Source: Bacteroidales bacterium
GTDB lineage: Bacteria > Bacteroidota > Bacteroidia > Bacteroidales > UBA10428
DNA length: 60,979 bases
NCBI GenBank assembly: GCA_016933335.1
Contig: JAFGBD010000038.1
Location: 1-60,979 of the forward strand
Reading direction: 5' to 3'
The position numbers and the translations under genes are program-made. The notes under the pieces were generated by a model. The model was not told the DNA's origin. It worked only from the letters and a program-made list of their open reading frames with translations, and searched no databases. This document shows, one piece after another, positions 51,934-60,979 of the stretch (the first letter of the stretch is position 1; each line of letters opens with the position of its first letter).

Positions 51934-52734
51934 TTATTTTTTACTGACGGTATTTAATTCATGCTTCAGATTTGTAAAACCATCCAGTTCAAATTTAATC
52001 GAACCAACAAGCATGTCGAATTTTACAAGCACAGGCAAAAGATTCTGATCATCAGAGATCCATATCGTCATATCGTCTTCCGACTCGAAAATTCTCCCGA
52101 CTTCAACAACAGGGTCAAATCTGAAACATATCATCCTGCCAAATTTTGTTTTGATTTCTTCTTTACCGCTGTATCTTATCTTAAAAGGAAATATCTCATC
52201 ACCAAAAAAAGTTATCACCTCTATGGCGTCACCTTTTTTAAGTTTCGCCATGTCAATATTTCTGATATAATACAAGGTTGAAACCATATCCAGAATATTT
52301 GCCGGAACTTTAAAGACTGAATCCGAACGTTGGCTGTACAGTGTGCTGTCTTCATGTTTAAAAAACACTTCGTTGTAATACCTGTAATTACCTTCCTTGA
52401 TATTCCGTATTGCCTTATGCGGAAGACATGTGTTCGGCTCAAAATAACTCTCATATATATCAGTAACACTGAAAAGTTTATCGACAATACCTGTGGATTG
52501 AGCCAAAACATGTGCATGAAACAAAGCCTTTCCTTCATAATTTAAAAGCTTAAGGTTTATGGATGCCTCACCTCCATGAATAAATCCATAACGGATAATA
52601 TAGTTCAGTTGTTCTCCTGAATGATACGATCTGAGTTTTTTCAATTCCGGTGAGGACTGTGCGTAAGTATCCTGACAGAAACAAAATCCTGCTATCACGA
52701 ATACCACTACCCTTATGATGTGATTGCCGCTCAT
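51934..52734 (-). CDS. DUF3108 exported protein
   Basis: 266 residues with a signal peptide (IIRVVVFVIAGFCFCQDTYA). The mature protein is one beta-rich DUF3108 domain: SGEQLNYIIRYGFIHGGEAS, FHAHVLAQSTGIVDKLFSVT, YESYFEPNTCLPHKAIRNIK, RFDPVVEVGRIFESEDDMTI, WISDDQNLLPVLVKFDMLVG and SIKFELDGFTN. This family is widespread in Gram-negative bacteria, probably periplasmic with a lipid-binding-like beta fold. Its function is not established. It is transcribed with the same orientation as efp and tsaB but separated by 130-160 bases on each side. Confidence 0.9.
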   Translation of the reverse strand: MSGNHIIRVVVFVIAGFCFCQDTYAQSSPELKKLRSYHSGEQLNYIIRYGFIHGGEASINLKLLNYEGKALFHAHVLAQSTGIVDKLFSVTDIYESYFEPNTCLPHKAIRNIKEGNYRYYNEVFFKHEDSTLYSQRSDSVFKVPANILDMVSTLYYIRNIDMAKLKKGDAIEVITFFGDEIFPFKIRYSGKEEIKTKFGRMICFRFDPVVEVGRIFESEDDMTIWISDDQNLLPVLVKFDMLVGSIKFELDGFTNLKHELNTVSKK

Positions 52735-52897
52735 TTAACAAATTAATGTTACTTCATTTATTGTCTTTATAAGGTTCCATGAAAATTCAATAAGAATTAA
52801 AATTATATAAATTAAACACAATAATTATGCCTGATCATTTCAATCAATCTTTAATATATTGAATCTCATACAATTTATAAACTGAGTAGACAAATTC

Positions 52898-53611
52898 TCA
52901 AATGATCTTTTGTTTTGGTGAAGTGGCAATAAAGTCTTTCAGATAGTAGGGTTCAAAATAGGCCAGATCCTCAAATTGCCTTTTGCTGTATGCCTTCTGG
53001 ACAATATCCACCATGTTTGATGCTGAATGACTGAATTTATCCATGAACAGTGCATTTTTGTGTTTCAACAATGGCTCACACTTTTTTGCTCCGTTCCCGG
53101 CGAAGATAATCCGGGTTTTATGAAGAAGCGATCTGAATGAGTTTTCCTGAACAATCATCGCAGTGGTTTCTTTAACCAATTGATTTTTATAATTATAAAC
53201 TGCCGTATATACTTCCATTCTGCGGGCATCAATCATCGGACAATATAATGTTGTATCTGCAATAAAATCATTTGTGAAGCTGTCAGCTGCATTGAGGCAC
53301 ATACCATACGCCATGGCCTGCAATGTTTCCACAGAGATCAGCGGAATACCAGCTCCATAACATAATCCTTTTGCTGTTGAGACACCAATTCTCAGGCCGG
53401 TGTATGAACCGGGTCCTTTACTTACGGCAATCGCATCAATCTTATTAACGCTCATTGCTGTCTCATTTAAGACCTGTTTTATAAATACCCCGAGATACGA
53501 AGCATGAGATTTTTCATCAGTGCTTTGCTTTACGGATAATACCTTTTTGTTTTGTGTTAAAACAACCGAACAAACAGGGGTAGCAGTATCAATGCATAGA
53601 AAATATGACAT
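52898..53611 (-). CDS. tsaB: tRNA threonylcarbamoyladenosine biosynthesis protein TsaB
   Basis: 237 residues. An ASKHA-fold partner of TsaD and TsaE in forming t6A37 on ANN-decoding tRNAs. Motifs: LCIDTATPVCSVVLTQNKK at the N-terminus, SHASYLGVFIKQVLNETAMS, and the family signature AVSKGPGSYTGLRIGVSTAK, then GLCYGAGIPLISVETLQAMA. The mid-region YCPMIDARRMEVYTAVYN is typical. The C-terminal ~30 residues have the expected YLKDF. It follows the HlyD gene after 111 bases in the same orientation. Confidence 0.95.
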   Translation of the reverse strand: MSYFLCIDTATPVCSVVLTQNKKVLSVKQSTDEKSHASYLGVFIKQVLNETAMSVNKIDAIAVSKGPGSYTGLRIGVSTAKGLCYGAGIPLISVETLQAMAYGMCLNAADSFTNDFIADTTLYCPMIDARRMEVYTAVYNYKNQLVKETTAMIVQENSFRSLLHKTRIIFAGNGAKKCEPLLKHKNALFMDKFSHSASNMVDIVQKAYSKRQFEDLAYFEPYYLKDFIATSPKQKII

Positions 53612-53722
53612 AAAATTATAACTGTTCCTTCTAAATACAATCCTTGAAATACCATTTCACCAGACGCCGGCAAGATTTATCAAACAAGCAGATTCGGTTT
53701 TTAACAAGGCTCCTTCATATTT

Positions 53723-55045
53723 CTACCGTTTCCTTCTTTTCTTGTAAAGATCTTCTTCCCTGACTTTGTTAACCAGGGTTCCATCTTCCAGTTTCCTGGC
53801 AATAACATCATAAGGAGCAACAATCACCTCAACAGAATCCTTTAATCCTTCTGTTATCTCTATGAAATTGTTATCCTGTATCCCGGATTTTACTTCCTGC
53901 TCAACTGCTTTCCCATTGTCATACAGGTAAACTATTTCTTTAGGTTTGTCAGTGTGTTCTTCGGTAGCAACAGAATCAGGAACATCCAGTGTGTCTGATC
54001 TTGTTGTAACTGCCTGGATCTGCAGGGACAGCACCCCGCTTTTCTTTTCGGTCATGATATCAGCTGATGCTGACATCCCGGGAAGAAAAGGCTTAAGATT
54101 ACCTTTGTCCAGAAGCTCCTGATACGACTCTTTCAATATCAGGATCTTCACATCAAAATTTGTTACCTGGTCAGTCGACATTCCTGTCGTTTGTGCAGAA
54201 TTTGCAATTTGTGTAACAACGCCCCTGAATTCTCTGTCCAGATAAGCGTCAACCTCGATGATAGCAGTGTCTCCTTCTGAAACACGCACAATATCATTTT
54301 CGTTTACCTCAACAAGCAATTCCATTGTATTCAGATCTGCTATGGTCAGCAAATCTGTTCCTGTCATCAGTTCGGTACCTGCAACACGCTGTCCTTTTTC
54401 CACAAATAAAGCCGCAATTGTACCTGACATCGGAGCATAAATTGATGTTTTGGTAAGTTTTTCATTAGCTTCATTCAATGAGGCGACTGCGCTCTTTATT
54501 GAGAACTCTGCTCCTGCAACACCTTGTTTTGCCGATTCAACATTAGCCTGCGCAATTTTATATGCAGAGAGGGCAGATTCCCATTCAGCCTCAGAAATAG
54601 CTCCTTCTTCCCACAGTTTCTTATTTCTTTCATAAGAGAGTTGAGCCTGTTCATATTGGGCATTTACCTGGGCCAGTTGTGCCCTCGCATTGGCCAGATT
54701 GGCCTTTGCCGCATCAACAGCTGCTGCCGTGCGATCACGGGCGGAAATGTACAGATCCGGTTTTATTCTGAGCAAGAGTTGTCCTTCCTTTACCTCGTCA
54801 CCATCCTCGATATACAACTCAACAATCTCTCCTGATATTTCCGGGTTGATTTTTACTTCTGTTTCAGGTTGAATTTTTCCATTGGCAGTAATATATTCGG
54901 TAATATCACGCTTGTGCACCAAATCTGTTGCAACATCATAGTTGAGTTCCTTACCGAACCATCCTGCTTTTTTACCAATAACTGCAAAAACAATCAATAT
55001 CAGTGCTGCAATTATTAAGTAGCGAAGTAACTTTTTTGTATTCAT
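53723..55045 (-). CDS. Efflux periplasmic adaptor (HlyD/MacA family)
   Basis: 440 residues. A single N-terminal membrane helix (RYLIIAALILIVFAVIGK) anchors it. A lipoyl-like half (GKIQPETEVKINPEISGEIV) leads into a long coiled-coil hairpin (~105-195, rich in Ala and Gln: AAVDAAKANLANARAQLAQV). The second lipoyl half follows (TSIYAPMSGTIAALFVEKGQ), then beta-barrel and membrane-proximal domains (DLNTMELLVEVNENDIVRVS). It joins an inner-membrane pump to the TolC-type channel encoded just upstream (10-base gap). No ABC or RND pump gene is adjacent, so it must pair with one elsewhere. The C-terminus is basic (YKKRRKR). Confidence 0.9.
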   Translation of the reverse strand: MNTKKLLRYLIIAALILIVFAVIGKKAGWFGKELNYDVATDLVHKRDITEYITANGKIQPETEVKINPEISGEIVELYIEDGDEVKEGQLLLRIKPDLYISARDRTAAAVDAAKANLANARAQLAQVNAQYEQAQLSYERNKKLWEEGAISEAEWESALSAYKIAQANVESAKQGVAGAEFSIKSAVASLNEANEKLTKTSIYAPMSGTIAALFVEKGQRVAGTELMTGTDLLTIADLNTMELLVEVNENDIVRVSEGDTAIIEVDAYLDREFRGVVTQIANSAQTTGMSTDQVTNFDVKILILKESYQELLDKGNLKPFLPGMSASADIMTEKKSGVLSLQIQAVTTRSDTLDVPDSVATEEHTDKPKEIVYLYDNGKAVEQEVKSGIQDNNFIEITEGLKDSVEVIVAPYDVIARKLEDGTLVNKVREEDLYKKRRKR

Positions 55046-55055
55046 AAAAAACGGT

Positions 55056-56492
55056 TTAATTCATTGTTAATGATATTGGTTTCCCCTGATAAAAATCAAG
55101 GATTTTTATTTTAAATATGTATTCATATTTTGACTGTAACAGATCTGACCTTGTATTAGACAATTGATTTTTTGCAGCATTATAATCCACTGTGTTAACC
55201 AGACCGACTTCATACCTTTGCTTTGTATAGCTAAAAGATTCTTCCATTGCTATAAGGGCTTTCTCAGAAGCCTTGTATTTTTTCAGTGCGGCCCTGGCAT
55301 CTGCATATGCCTGTTGTATTTCTTTATAAAGCAGATTTTTAGTGTACTGGAGGTTATATTGCTGATTCATGATCAGGATTTTTGCATTACTGATTGCATT
55401 GTTTACATACCAGCCGTTAAAAACCGGCATACTGATATTCAAAGAAAGGCTTTTGTATATATTATCCGAAAGCTGGTCCTGAAATGGATAACTATTATAA
55501 TCAGGAACAGGCATTAATGCAGTGACATTTTCACCACCTGATGTCTGTCCAATGACTGTTGATTCATAGTTATAGGTTATTCTTTGACGGGCATCTGAAA
55601 AACCGGTATAATAAATACCCGAAAGACTTATCTGCGGACTTCGCCTTCCCCTGGCTATATTCAATCCTGCTTCCGCACTTTTTAATTTGTATTCTGCACT
55701 TTTGATCTGTGGCAGAATATTCCGGGACAAATTGAATATTTCATCAACATTACCAATAACTTCCTCATTTTCCGGTATTTCTATCACGGGAATTTCTATC
55801 TCAAAATCTGTGACCGATTCAAGTTCCAATAGCTGGATCAGGTTCAGGTAAGCTATATCCAACTGATTTTGGGCATTAACTACCTGAAGTTCTTCTGCTG
55901 CTGACTGCGCCTGTATTTCCAGCAGATTTGCCTTTGGCAGACTCCCTGCATCTACCAGCTTTTCTGTCCTTACAACTTGCTGATTTGTAATATCCAACTG
56001 GTTTATGGCTGCATTAAGTAATTCCGTGTTCAGAATAATCTGGAGGTATGCTGCTGCGATGTTCAGGGAAATATCATTCTTAAATTTTTCAAGATCTTTG
56101 AGACTGGCCATCAGATTCAGCCTGTTCTCACGTATGGTCTGAATTTTTTGAAGTCCCCCGAATAATGACACAGATGCATTGGCATTAAGGTTACCGGATG
56201 AAATGGTCTGGTTCTCCTGAAATTCATAAGTGGTCTGATCCAAAGCACGACCGCTGGAATAACTATGACCGTAACTTCCATTTAATGATGGTAATAAATC
56301 CAGCTTTGATTGTAACAGTGAGTTTTCCTTAATCCGCGTATCCAGCTCCTGTTGCTTAACCTGTATGTTATTTTCAAGCGCGTAACGGATACAATTTTCT
56401 AATGACCATTTATCTTGTGAATAACCGGTGCATAAAAAACAGGTAAGAATGATGGTAAACAAATACCTGATTATCTTATTTTGTTTCTTCAT
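55056..56492 (-). CDS. TolC-family outer-membrane efflux protein
   Basis: 478 residues from the ATG at 56492. The frame extends to 56540, but that would run through the palindrome at 56522, and the later start gives a good signal peptide (RYLFTIILTCFLCTGYS). Two repeated OEP halves are visible: SLENCIRYALENNIQVKQQE with a first long helix, and GLNIARGRRSPQISLSGIYY with a second set of helices ending YEVGLVNTVDYNAAKNQLSN. The protein trimerises into an outer-membrane beta-barrel with a periplasmic helical tunnel. It is first in a two-gene unit with the adaptor, 10 bases apart. The exported substrate is not predictable. Confidence 0.92.
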   Translation of the reverse strand: MKKQNKIIRYLFTIILTCFLCTGYSQDKWSLENCIRYALENNIQVKQQELDTRIKENSLLQSKLDLLPSLNGSYGHSYSSGRALDQTTYEFQENQTISSGNLNANASVSLFGGLQKIQTIRENRLNLMASLKDLEKFKNDISLNIAAAYLQIILNTELLNAAINQLDITNQQVVRTEKLVDAGSLPKANLLEIQAQSAAEELQVVNAQNQLDIAYLNLIQLLELESVTDFEIEIPVIEIPENEEVIGNVDEIFNLSRNILPQIKSAEYKLKSAEAGLNIARGRRSPQISLSGIYYTGFSDARQRITYNYESTVIGQTSGGENVTALMPVPDYNSYPFQDQLSDNIYKSLSLNISMPVFNGWYVNNAISNAKILIMNQQYNLQYTKNLLYKEIQQAYADARAALKKYKASEKALIAMEESFSYTKQRYEVGLVNTVDYNAAKNQLSNTRSDLLQSKYEYIFKIKILDFYQGKPISLTMN

Positions 56493-56521
56493 TTGATAAT
56501 TAAATTTATATTCGCCGAACT

Positions 56522-56537
56522 TCCCGATAAATCGGGA
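56522..56537. repeat. Palindromic intergenic repeat, second copy of TCCCGATAAATCGGGA
   Basis: Identical to the element at 17940-17955. It is followed by another GC-rich inverted stretch (to about 56567). It lies upstream of the TolC gene rather than at a gene end, so it is more likely a dispersed repeat than a terminator. Confidence 0.7.
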
Positions 56538-56779
56538 CAAGCTCGCGGCATAATAGCCGGGATAAGCAATAAGATCGTAATACTAAGTTTAATAGTCTGA
56601 AGGAACAAATAATGAACAATATCTTCAACATGCCTTATTGTCATTCCTCCAGATAGATTTCATTAAATGATGAAATGAATTAATATGTTTATCTCAGGAG
56701 ATTGTAAATAAATCCCTGTATATAGTTTGGTAAAAATATATACATTTAGCCTAAACAAAGAATTATATTATAATATTTT

Positions 56780-57496
56780 ATGACAAAATATTTAGCACTG
56801 GATGGTGTGGGTGACATTAAGCTTACGAAGAATGCAAGATGCAGAAGCCTGAAAATCACAGTCAGACCTCTCCAGGGCGTCAGGGTATTAATCCCGCCAC
56901 CTGTTAGTTATGAGGAAGCAGAAAGATTCGTTTATATGAAGAAAGAATGGATCAGAAAGACCATTTCAAGAATGCAGCATATCGAAAATAATTATACTCA
57001 TTTTAACGAAAACTCCGCATTTCAGACCAGAGAACATCAGTTAAAGCTCTTAAAACATCCTGAAAGAACCATTAAAACCATTATTAAAAACCGGGTTATT
57101 TATGTTTTCTACCCTTACTATGCCGATATCAGCGATACCAGAATACAAAAATGCATACGCAAAGCCATTACCGAAGCATGGAGAATTGAGGCAAAAGCCT
57201 TTCTGCCCGGAAGGGTCAGGGAGCTGGCATTAAGATTTGGATTCAAATACAACCGTGTTTATATAAAAAACGCAGGCACAAGGTGGGGTAGTTGTTCCTC
57301 AGCCAATAACATCAATCTGAATGTTCAGCTTATGAGACTTCCGCAACACTTAACAGATTATGTGATATTGCATGAGCTGGCACATACAATTCATAAAAAC
57401 CATGGTAAAAATTTCTGGATATTGCTTGAAAAAGTCACAGGCAATGCAAAAGGACTTGACAAACAACTGAAGAAATTTAACCTGAATATCTGGTAA
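56780..57496 (+). CDS. YgjP-like zinc metallopeptidase (M48/SprT-like, DUF45)
   Basis: 238 residues, cytoplasmic (no signal). The N-terminal half is basic (RCRSLKITVRPLQGVRVLIP, then EEAERFVYMKKEWIRKT), as expected for DUF45/YgjP. The C-terminal half has NRVYIKNAGTRWGSCSSANN, the WGSC signature, and the zinc motif HELAH (His198, Glu199, His202). The third ligand is likely His in KNHGKNFW. It is probably a soluble metalloprotease, but the substrates of this family are unknown. It stands alone and converges with the unknown gene at 57550. Confidence 0.9.
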   Translation: MTKYLALDGVGDIKLTKNARCRSLKITVRPLQGVRVLIPPPVSYEEAERFVYMKKEWIRKTISRMQHIENNYTHFNENSAFQTREHQLKLLKHPERTIKTIIKNRVIYVFYPYYADISDTRIQKCIRKAITEAWRIEAKAFLPGRVRELALRFGFKYNRVYIKNAGTRWGSCSSANNINLNVQLMRLPQHLTDYVILHELAHTIHKNHGKNFWILLEKVTGNAKGLDKQLKKFNLNIW

Positions 57497-57549
57497 AAAC
57501 CTGCTTCGGGAAATAGATTTTCAGAATGACAGATTAAAGGGAGGTTGAA

Positions 57550-58404
57550 TTATATTTTGAATTCCTGTTGTACTAACTTTTGAAGAGCCTGTATATATTC
57601 GGCAGATTTTTTGCGCCCGAAAAGCGTAACAAACTGTTTTGTAAGGATATTCTTAATATCAGTCTGCCAGTCAAGGAGGGATAAAGTGGAAATTCTTCCC
57701 TGTTCGTGTTTCTCAAGTAACCTTCGCAATGTATTGATATGTGAATGAAATGCAAGATAGGCCTTTATGGTTAATCTTAGTGCATGACTCAGCCTGTTCT
57801 CAACCTTTCTGATGTGACCGGGAATAATATCAAAAGATGTATCATAAAAATCATAGAATGAATTATTCCAGTTAATAAAATGGATGAGAAAATCAACCAG
57901 TCTGAACAATTCCTTCTCTTTAGCTTTATCAGCGGTATAATGAAATAGTTCCCTGATCTCTTTGATGTAAGCTGATTTGATATGCCTGTCGAAAACATCG
58001 ATAATATCCAGTGTATATTTCTGATAATCTTTTTCAAGCGATCTTGCTGTCATCTCCGCCAGGAATTGTTTATCCTTCATCCCGATGACCTTTCTTATAA
58101 CATATTTTTCATCTTCCAGCAGATTGTAAACAGGAAATTTTTTATTGCTGATCATGTCATCTAACAGGACTTCTGAAAAGTAGCCCGAACAAATCAGTTC
58201 GCATAATTCTTTTTCTTTATCTGTCAGTCTTTCCAGTTCACTTTTATACAATTTTAGATACTCATTTATCCTGCTGGCAAGTTGAATTGTCCTCCCGTTG
58301 AATTCAATAATAATCCCCAGAGAATAGAAATTCCCGGACTTATACTTCTTTGCTTCTGATGTTAAAAGAAGTTTATGAAAAATATTTGTAACGACCTGGT
58401 TCAA
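57550..58404 (-). CDS. Hypothetical protein, all-helical, no family recognised
   Basis: 284 residues, no signal peptide or membrane helix. Predicted largely helical and charged, with long amphipathic stretches (SRINEYLKLYKSELERLTDK, DRHIKSAYIKEIRELFHYTA, KVENRLSHALRLTIKAYLAF, HINTLRRLLEKHEQGRIST). A mid-region aromatic segment (FINWNNSFYDFYDTSFDIIP) may be a loop. I do not recognise it. Convergent with the YgjP-like gene, 53 bases apart. The coding pattern is solid, so it is a real gene. Confidence 0.7.
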   Translation of the reverse strand: MNQVVTNIFHKLLLTSEAKKYKSGNFYSLGIIIEFNGRTIQLASRINEYLKLYKSELERLTDKEKELCELICSGYFSEVLLDDMISNKKFPVYNLLEDEKYVIRKVIGMKDKQFLAEMTARSLEKDYQKYTLDIIDVFDRHIKSAYIKEIRELFHYTADKAKEKELFRLVDFLIHFINWNNSFYDFYDTSFDIIPGHIRKVENRLSHALRLTIKAYLAFHSHINTLRRLLEKHEQGRISTLSLLDWQTDIKNILTKQFVTLFGRKKSAEYIQALQKLVQQEFKI

Positions 58405-58858
58405 TGATAAAGATTTATTCTATTTGTCGCTAGGTGAAAATACAAAATAAACCGCTGATATCAAAATATCCTTTTTAACTGATCTACGATATTATGAACT
58501 TTATCAGATTAAAGTCCAGTAAATTACTTCAACTTTCTTTCAAATTAAATTATTGATTATCACTTCAATAATTGTAGCTTATACACTTATTAAAATCCTT
58601 ATTTGATCTGCTTTCAGAGCGTTAAATTAAATTGTTAATATATAATTGATTAAGTAAACTTTTTATGCGTATTTTCGTAATATACTTACAGATTGACTAA
58701 AACAGTTTTTTAGGGTAATCTGGTATTTAAAATTACTGCATTTTCACTGAATAAAAAGCAAACCTGGTTCACAGGAGCATAAATATTTCCGACAGGTTTC
58801 ATTTTTTCAGCCTGAAAAGAAGCAGTATATTTAATATGTTAACAAGCCAGACTAAGCT
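58405..58858. other. 454-base AT-rich intergenic region
   Basis: Divergent spacer between the unknown gene and the large exported protein. No gene, tRNA or hairpin with a T-run was found. A promoter for the forward gene must lie here, but no TAnnTTTG match with a proper -33 box was seen. Confidence 0.45.
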
Positions 58859-60979
58859 TTGGGCATCCGGAAATACATACGATACATTTTTGCCTTAGTG
58901 GTTCTGTTTTCAAACGGAATTGCCTTCTCACAGACCACAATTACCTCGCAAACAGACGGAGACTGGGATGTCCCCGCCACATGGGATCTGGCCAGGGTAC
59001 CTCAGAGTGGTGATTCTGTAGTAATCAATCATCTTGTTGAAATAGATCTTGCCTCACACAATGATACAGTCAGCGGAATTACTATAAATCAAAATGGTAC
59101 TCTGCAATGGGCAGGAAGTGCCAACATCAATATCACAACCGGCGGTGTAACTGTTAACGGAGGTGCTCTGAACAGAAATGGGCAAGCTGCCTATTTAGTT
59201 TTTGTTAGCGATAACGCCAGTAATTATATTCACAACGATGGAAGCTTATTTAATATTGGTTATATATATATAAGTGGTGAAAATTCATTGTTATATTTCT
59301 CTGGCGATTCTTCCATAAAAATTACGAATTCCATCCGTTTCACTAATAGCAGTCTTTATGATACTATCATCTTTGAATCTTCTGCACTTGATACCATAAG
59401 CAATGATATTGTTTTTGATAATGACTTTTCGGAAGTAATTATTAAACAGGATTGTGAAGTATTCATTGGTGATGATATCAGAATGGACGGCACAAATGAC
59501 AACAATAATTCTGTTAAGGTTGAATCCGGCGGTTCACTGACCGTTAATGATGATTTTAACTTTAACAGTTGTATTTTCAATATTTATAATTATGGCACAA
59601 TAAACCAGGGAGGTGATTTTCAAAATGCATCATCCAATGAAGTTTCGTGCTTTAATTATGAAAACGCATACTGGTATTATAGTGGTTCTTCATATGACTC
59701 AGATTTGCAATTATATTGCAGTTACGAGAACAGTACTTTCACCTATAATGGTGGTACTGATCAAGATATATATATCCCCCGGGATGCCTATTGGGACCTT
59801 GCTTTATCCGGTTCCGGTGATAAAGACCTGCGAGGAAATCTCACTGTCAGCAATGATCTTACCATTTCCGACGCGGCCATCCTGGATGCAAACAGTAATA
59901 ATTACGACATTACTTTAGGAGGCAATTGGAACAACGCTGCAACCAGTAGTTTTGATGAACGCAATGCAACCGTTATTTTTAACGGTGACGAAGACCAGAC
60001 TATAACCAAACCGGGCGGGGAAGAATTCTATAACATGACGTCCAGTAAATCATCCGGTTCAGTATTCCTTAACGATTCCTGCACAGTTAAAAATTATCTT
60101 AATCTTTATAACGGAAATATCAATACCGGTACAGACACCTTATTTCTTTCAGATACTGTTCCATCACGGTTGAACCGGTACTCCGGTCATGTTATTGGCA
60201 AACTTAAAAGAGCAGTCAGCGATACTTATACCGGCACTGACTATCTTTTTCCTGTCGGCAATGGCACTACCTATAATCCTGCTGTACTGAATTTTACTAC
60301 CATTACAAATGATGGCAATGTAACTGCTGAGTTCATTGCAAGTGATCCCGGACCGGTTGTTCCACCCATTATTGAAGGAGGAGTTACGATTTCAAACTCA
60401 TTTGATAACGGATATTGGAAACTAACATCAGGAGGAGGATTTGCATCTTCTGATTATGATATTTCACTGACAGCCAATGGATTTGACGATGATGTTATCA
60501 ATTCGGCAACAAGGGTTATTATCCGGCCAACTACCGGGCCATGGGATGATCCCATTCCTGGTGATCATGCAGATGCTTCAGACCCTGTCATATACCGTAA
60601 TAATGTCGACTGCGGAATTTCTGCCTCGGGCACAGAATTTGGTATAGGTGATACGGATTGTGATATTGTTTTTACGGATCAACCTGATAACTTATCAATC
60701 TGTTCAGGCAGTGAAGCCAAATTTTCTGTAACTGTTACGGGAGCTACTGCATGGCAATGGCAGAAAAACGGAACAAATCTTTCAAACGGCGGTGATATTT
60801 CCGGTGCAGATGAATCCGAGCTAATCATTTCAAATGCAGACGAAGCAGATATTGGCAACTATGCATGCCTTGTAACCACAGCCTGCGGAAGTGCCCTGAG
60901 TAACAGCGCCAGTCTGAACATCAGCCAGCCCTTTCCATCACTAGGATTTGCATTCGAAAAAACAATTACTGTCAATCAT
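58859..60979 (+). CDS. Large exported protein, 5' part (runs off the window)
   Basis: 707 codons open to the window edge. No ATG precedes the signal peptide KYIRYIFALVVLFSNGIAFS after the stop at 58853; a TTG at 58859 is the only plausible start. The mature protein begins TSQTDGDWDVPATWDLARVP, a common head of Bacteroidota surface proteins. A long beta-rich solenoid-like stretch follows (VSGITINQNGTLQWAG; GDEDQTITKPGGEEFYNM; YLFPVGNGTTYNPAVLNF). At ~595-695 is an Ig-like domain (AWQWQKNGTNLSNGGDISGA; IGNYACLVTTACGSALS). A T9SS tail is likely downstream but not visible. Adhesion is the probable role, by architecture only. Confidence 0.85.
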   Translation, partial: MGIRKYIRYIFALVVLFSNGIAFSQTTITSQTDGDWDVPATWDLARVPQSGDSVVINHLVEIDLASHNDTVSGITINQNGTLQWAGSANINITTGGVTVNGGALNRNGQAAYLVFVSDNASNYIHNDGSLFNIGYIYISGENSLLYFSGDSSIKITNSIRFTNSSLYDTIIFESSALDTISNDIVFDNDFSEVIIKQDCEVFIGDDIRMDGTNDNNNSVKVESGGSLTVNDDFNFNSCIFNIYNYGTINQGGDFQNASSNEVSCFNYENAYWYYSGSSYDSDLQLYCSYENSTFTYNGGTDQDIYIPRDAYWDLALSGSGDKDLRGNLTVSNDLTISDAAILDANSNNYDITLGGNWNNAATSSFDERNATVIFNGDEDQTITKPGGEEFYNMTSSKSSGSVFLNDSCTVKNYLNLYNGNINTGTDTLFLSDTVPSRLNRYSGHVIGKLKRAVSDTYTGTDYLFPVGNGTTYNPAVLNFTTITNDGNVTAEFIASDPGPVVPPIIEGGVTISNSFDNGYWKLTSGGGFASSDYDISLTANGFDDDVINSATRVIIRPTTGPWDDPIPGDHADASDPVIYRNNVDCGISASGTEFGIGDTDCDIVFTDQPDNLSICSGSEAKFSVTVTGATAWQWQKNGTNLSNGGDISGADESELIISNADEADIGNYACLVTTACGSALSNSASLNISQPFPSLGFAFEKTITVNH

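Overview
The window looks like a chromosomal segment of a member of the Bacteroidota, probably an uncultured or free-living Bacteroidales/Marinilabiliales-type organism. The evidence is AT-rich intergenic DNA, almost no Shine-Dalgarno sites, TAnnTTTG-type -7 elements (best before tRNA-Arg), and many secreted proteins ending in the type A sorting domain of the type IX secretion system (T9SS). Also typical are FG-GAP, PKD and FISUMP proteins, a YfhO membrane protein, and the lineage-typical forms of CvpA, TyrS, EF-P, TsaB and DUF3108. No ribosomal RNA, CRISPR array or intact insertion sequence was seen.

Layout. 1-615 is the 3' end of a T9SS cargo gene. 890-13216 is a surface-polysaccharide locus. 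Two forward genes (a GT4 glycosyltransferase and wecB) converge on a long reverse-strand operon: legB, legC, a NeuD/LegH-type acetyltransferase, a CBS-fused sugar nucleotidyltransferase, a glycosyltransferase, an asparagine-synthase-like enzyme lacking the catalytic Cys, a Wzx-type flippase and a second glycosyltransferase. 13826-16309 is a YfhO-family protein. 16331-29534 is a reverse-strand run of five exported proteins: two giant FG-GAP/PKD/T9SS paralogues, a beta-barrel protein and two small proteins that seem to share a module with it. 29678-38940 holds two exported caspase-fold proteases, an orphan LarA-like protein, a small T9SS protein, a C1q-like protein, a beta-barrel protein and a GH16-like pseudoenzyme with five N-terminal charged repeats. 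39348-45076 is a decayed, island-like patch: a PKD lipoprotein, a tyrosine-recombinase pseudogene, a beta-helix T9SS protein, coding debris and tRNA-Arg(CCU). 45506-58404 is mostly housekeeping: cvpA, tyrS, a Wzz/O-antigen-ligase pair, a SpoIIE-type phosphatase, efp, DUF3108, tsaB, an HlyD-TolC efflux pair, a YgjP-like metalloprotease and an unknown protein. 58859 to the end is the first 707 codons of another large exported protein.

How they may work together. The 0.9-13 kb locus plausibly makes a nucleotide-activated 2,4-diamino-2,4,6-trideoxyhexose (bacillosamine type) and ManNAc, assembles a repeat unit and flips it. The Wzz-like and O-antigen-ligase-like pair at 47.5-50 kb could polymerise or ligate it. 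Many of the secreted proteins carry T9SS tails, which in this phylum are often anchored to such a glycan. The least explained part is 16-39 kb, where surface display proteins, exported caspases and a catalytically dead glycanase-like protein lie together. A common function is inference only.
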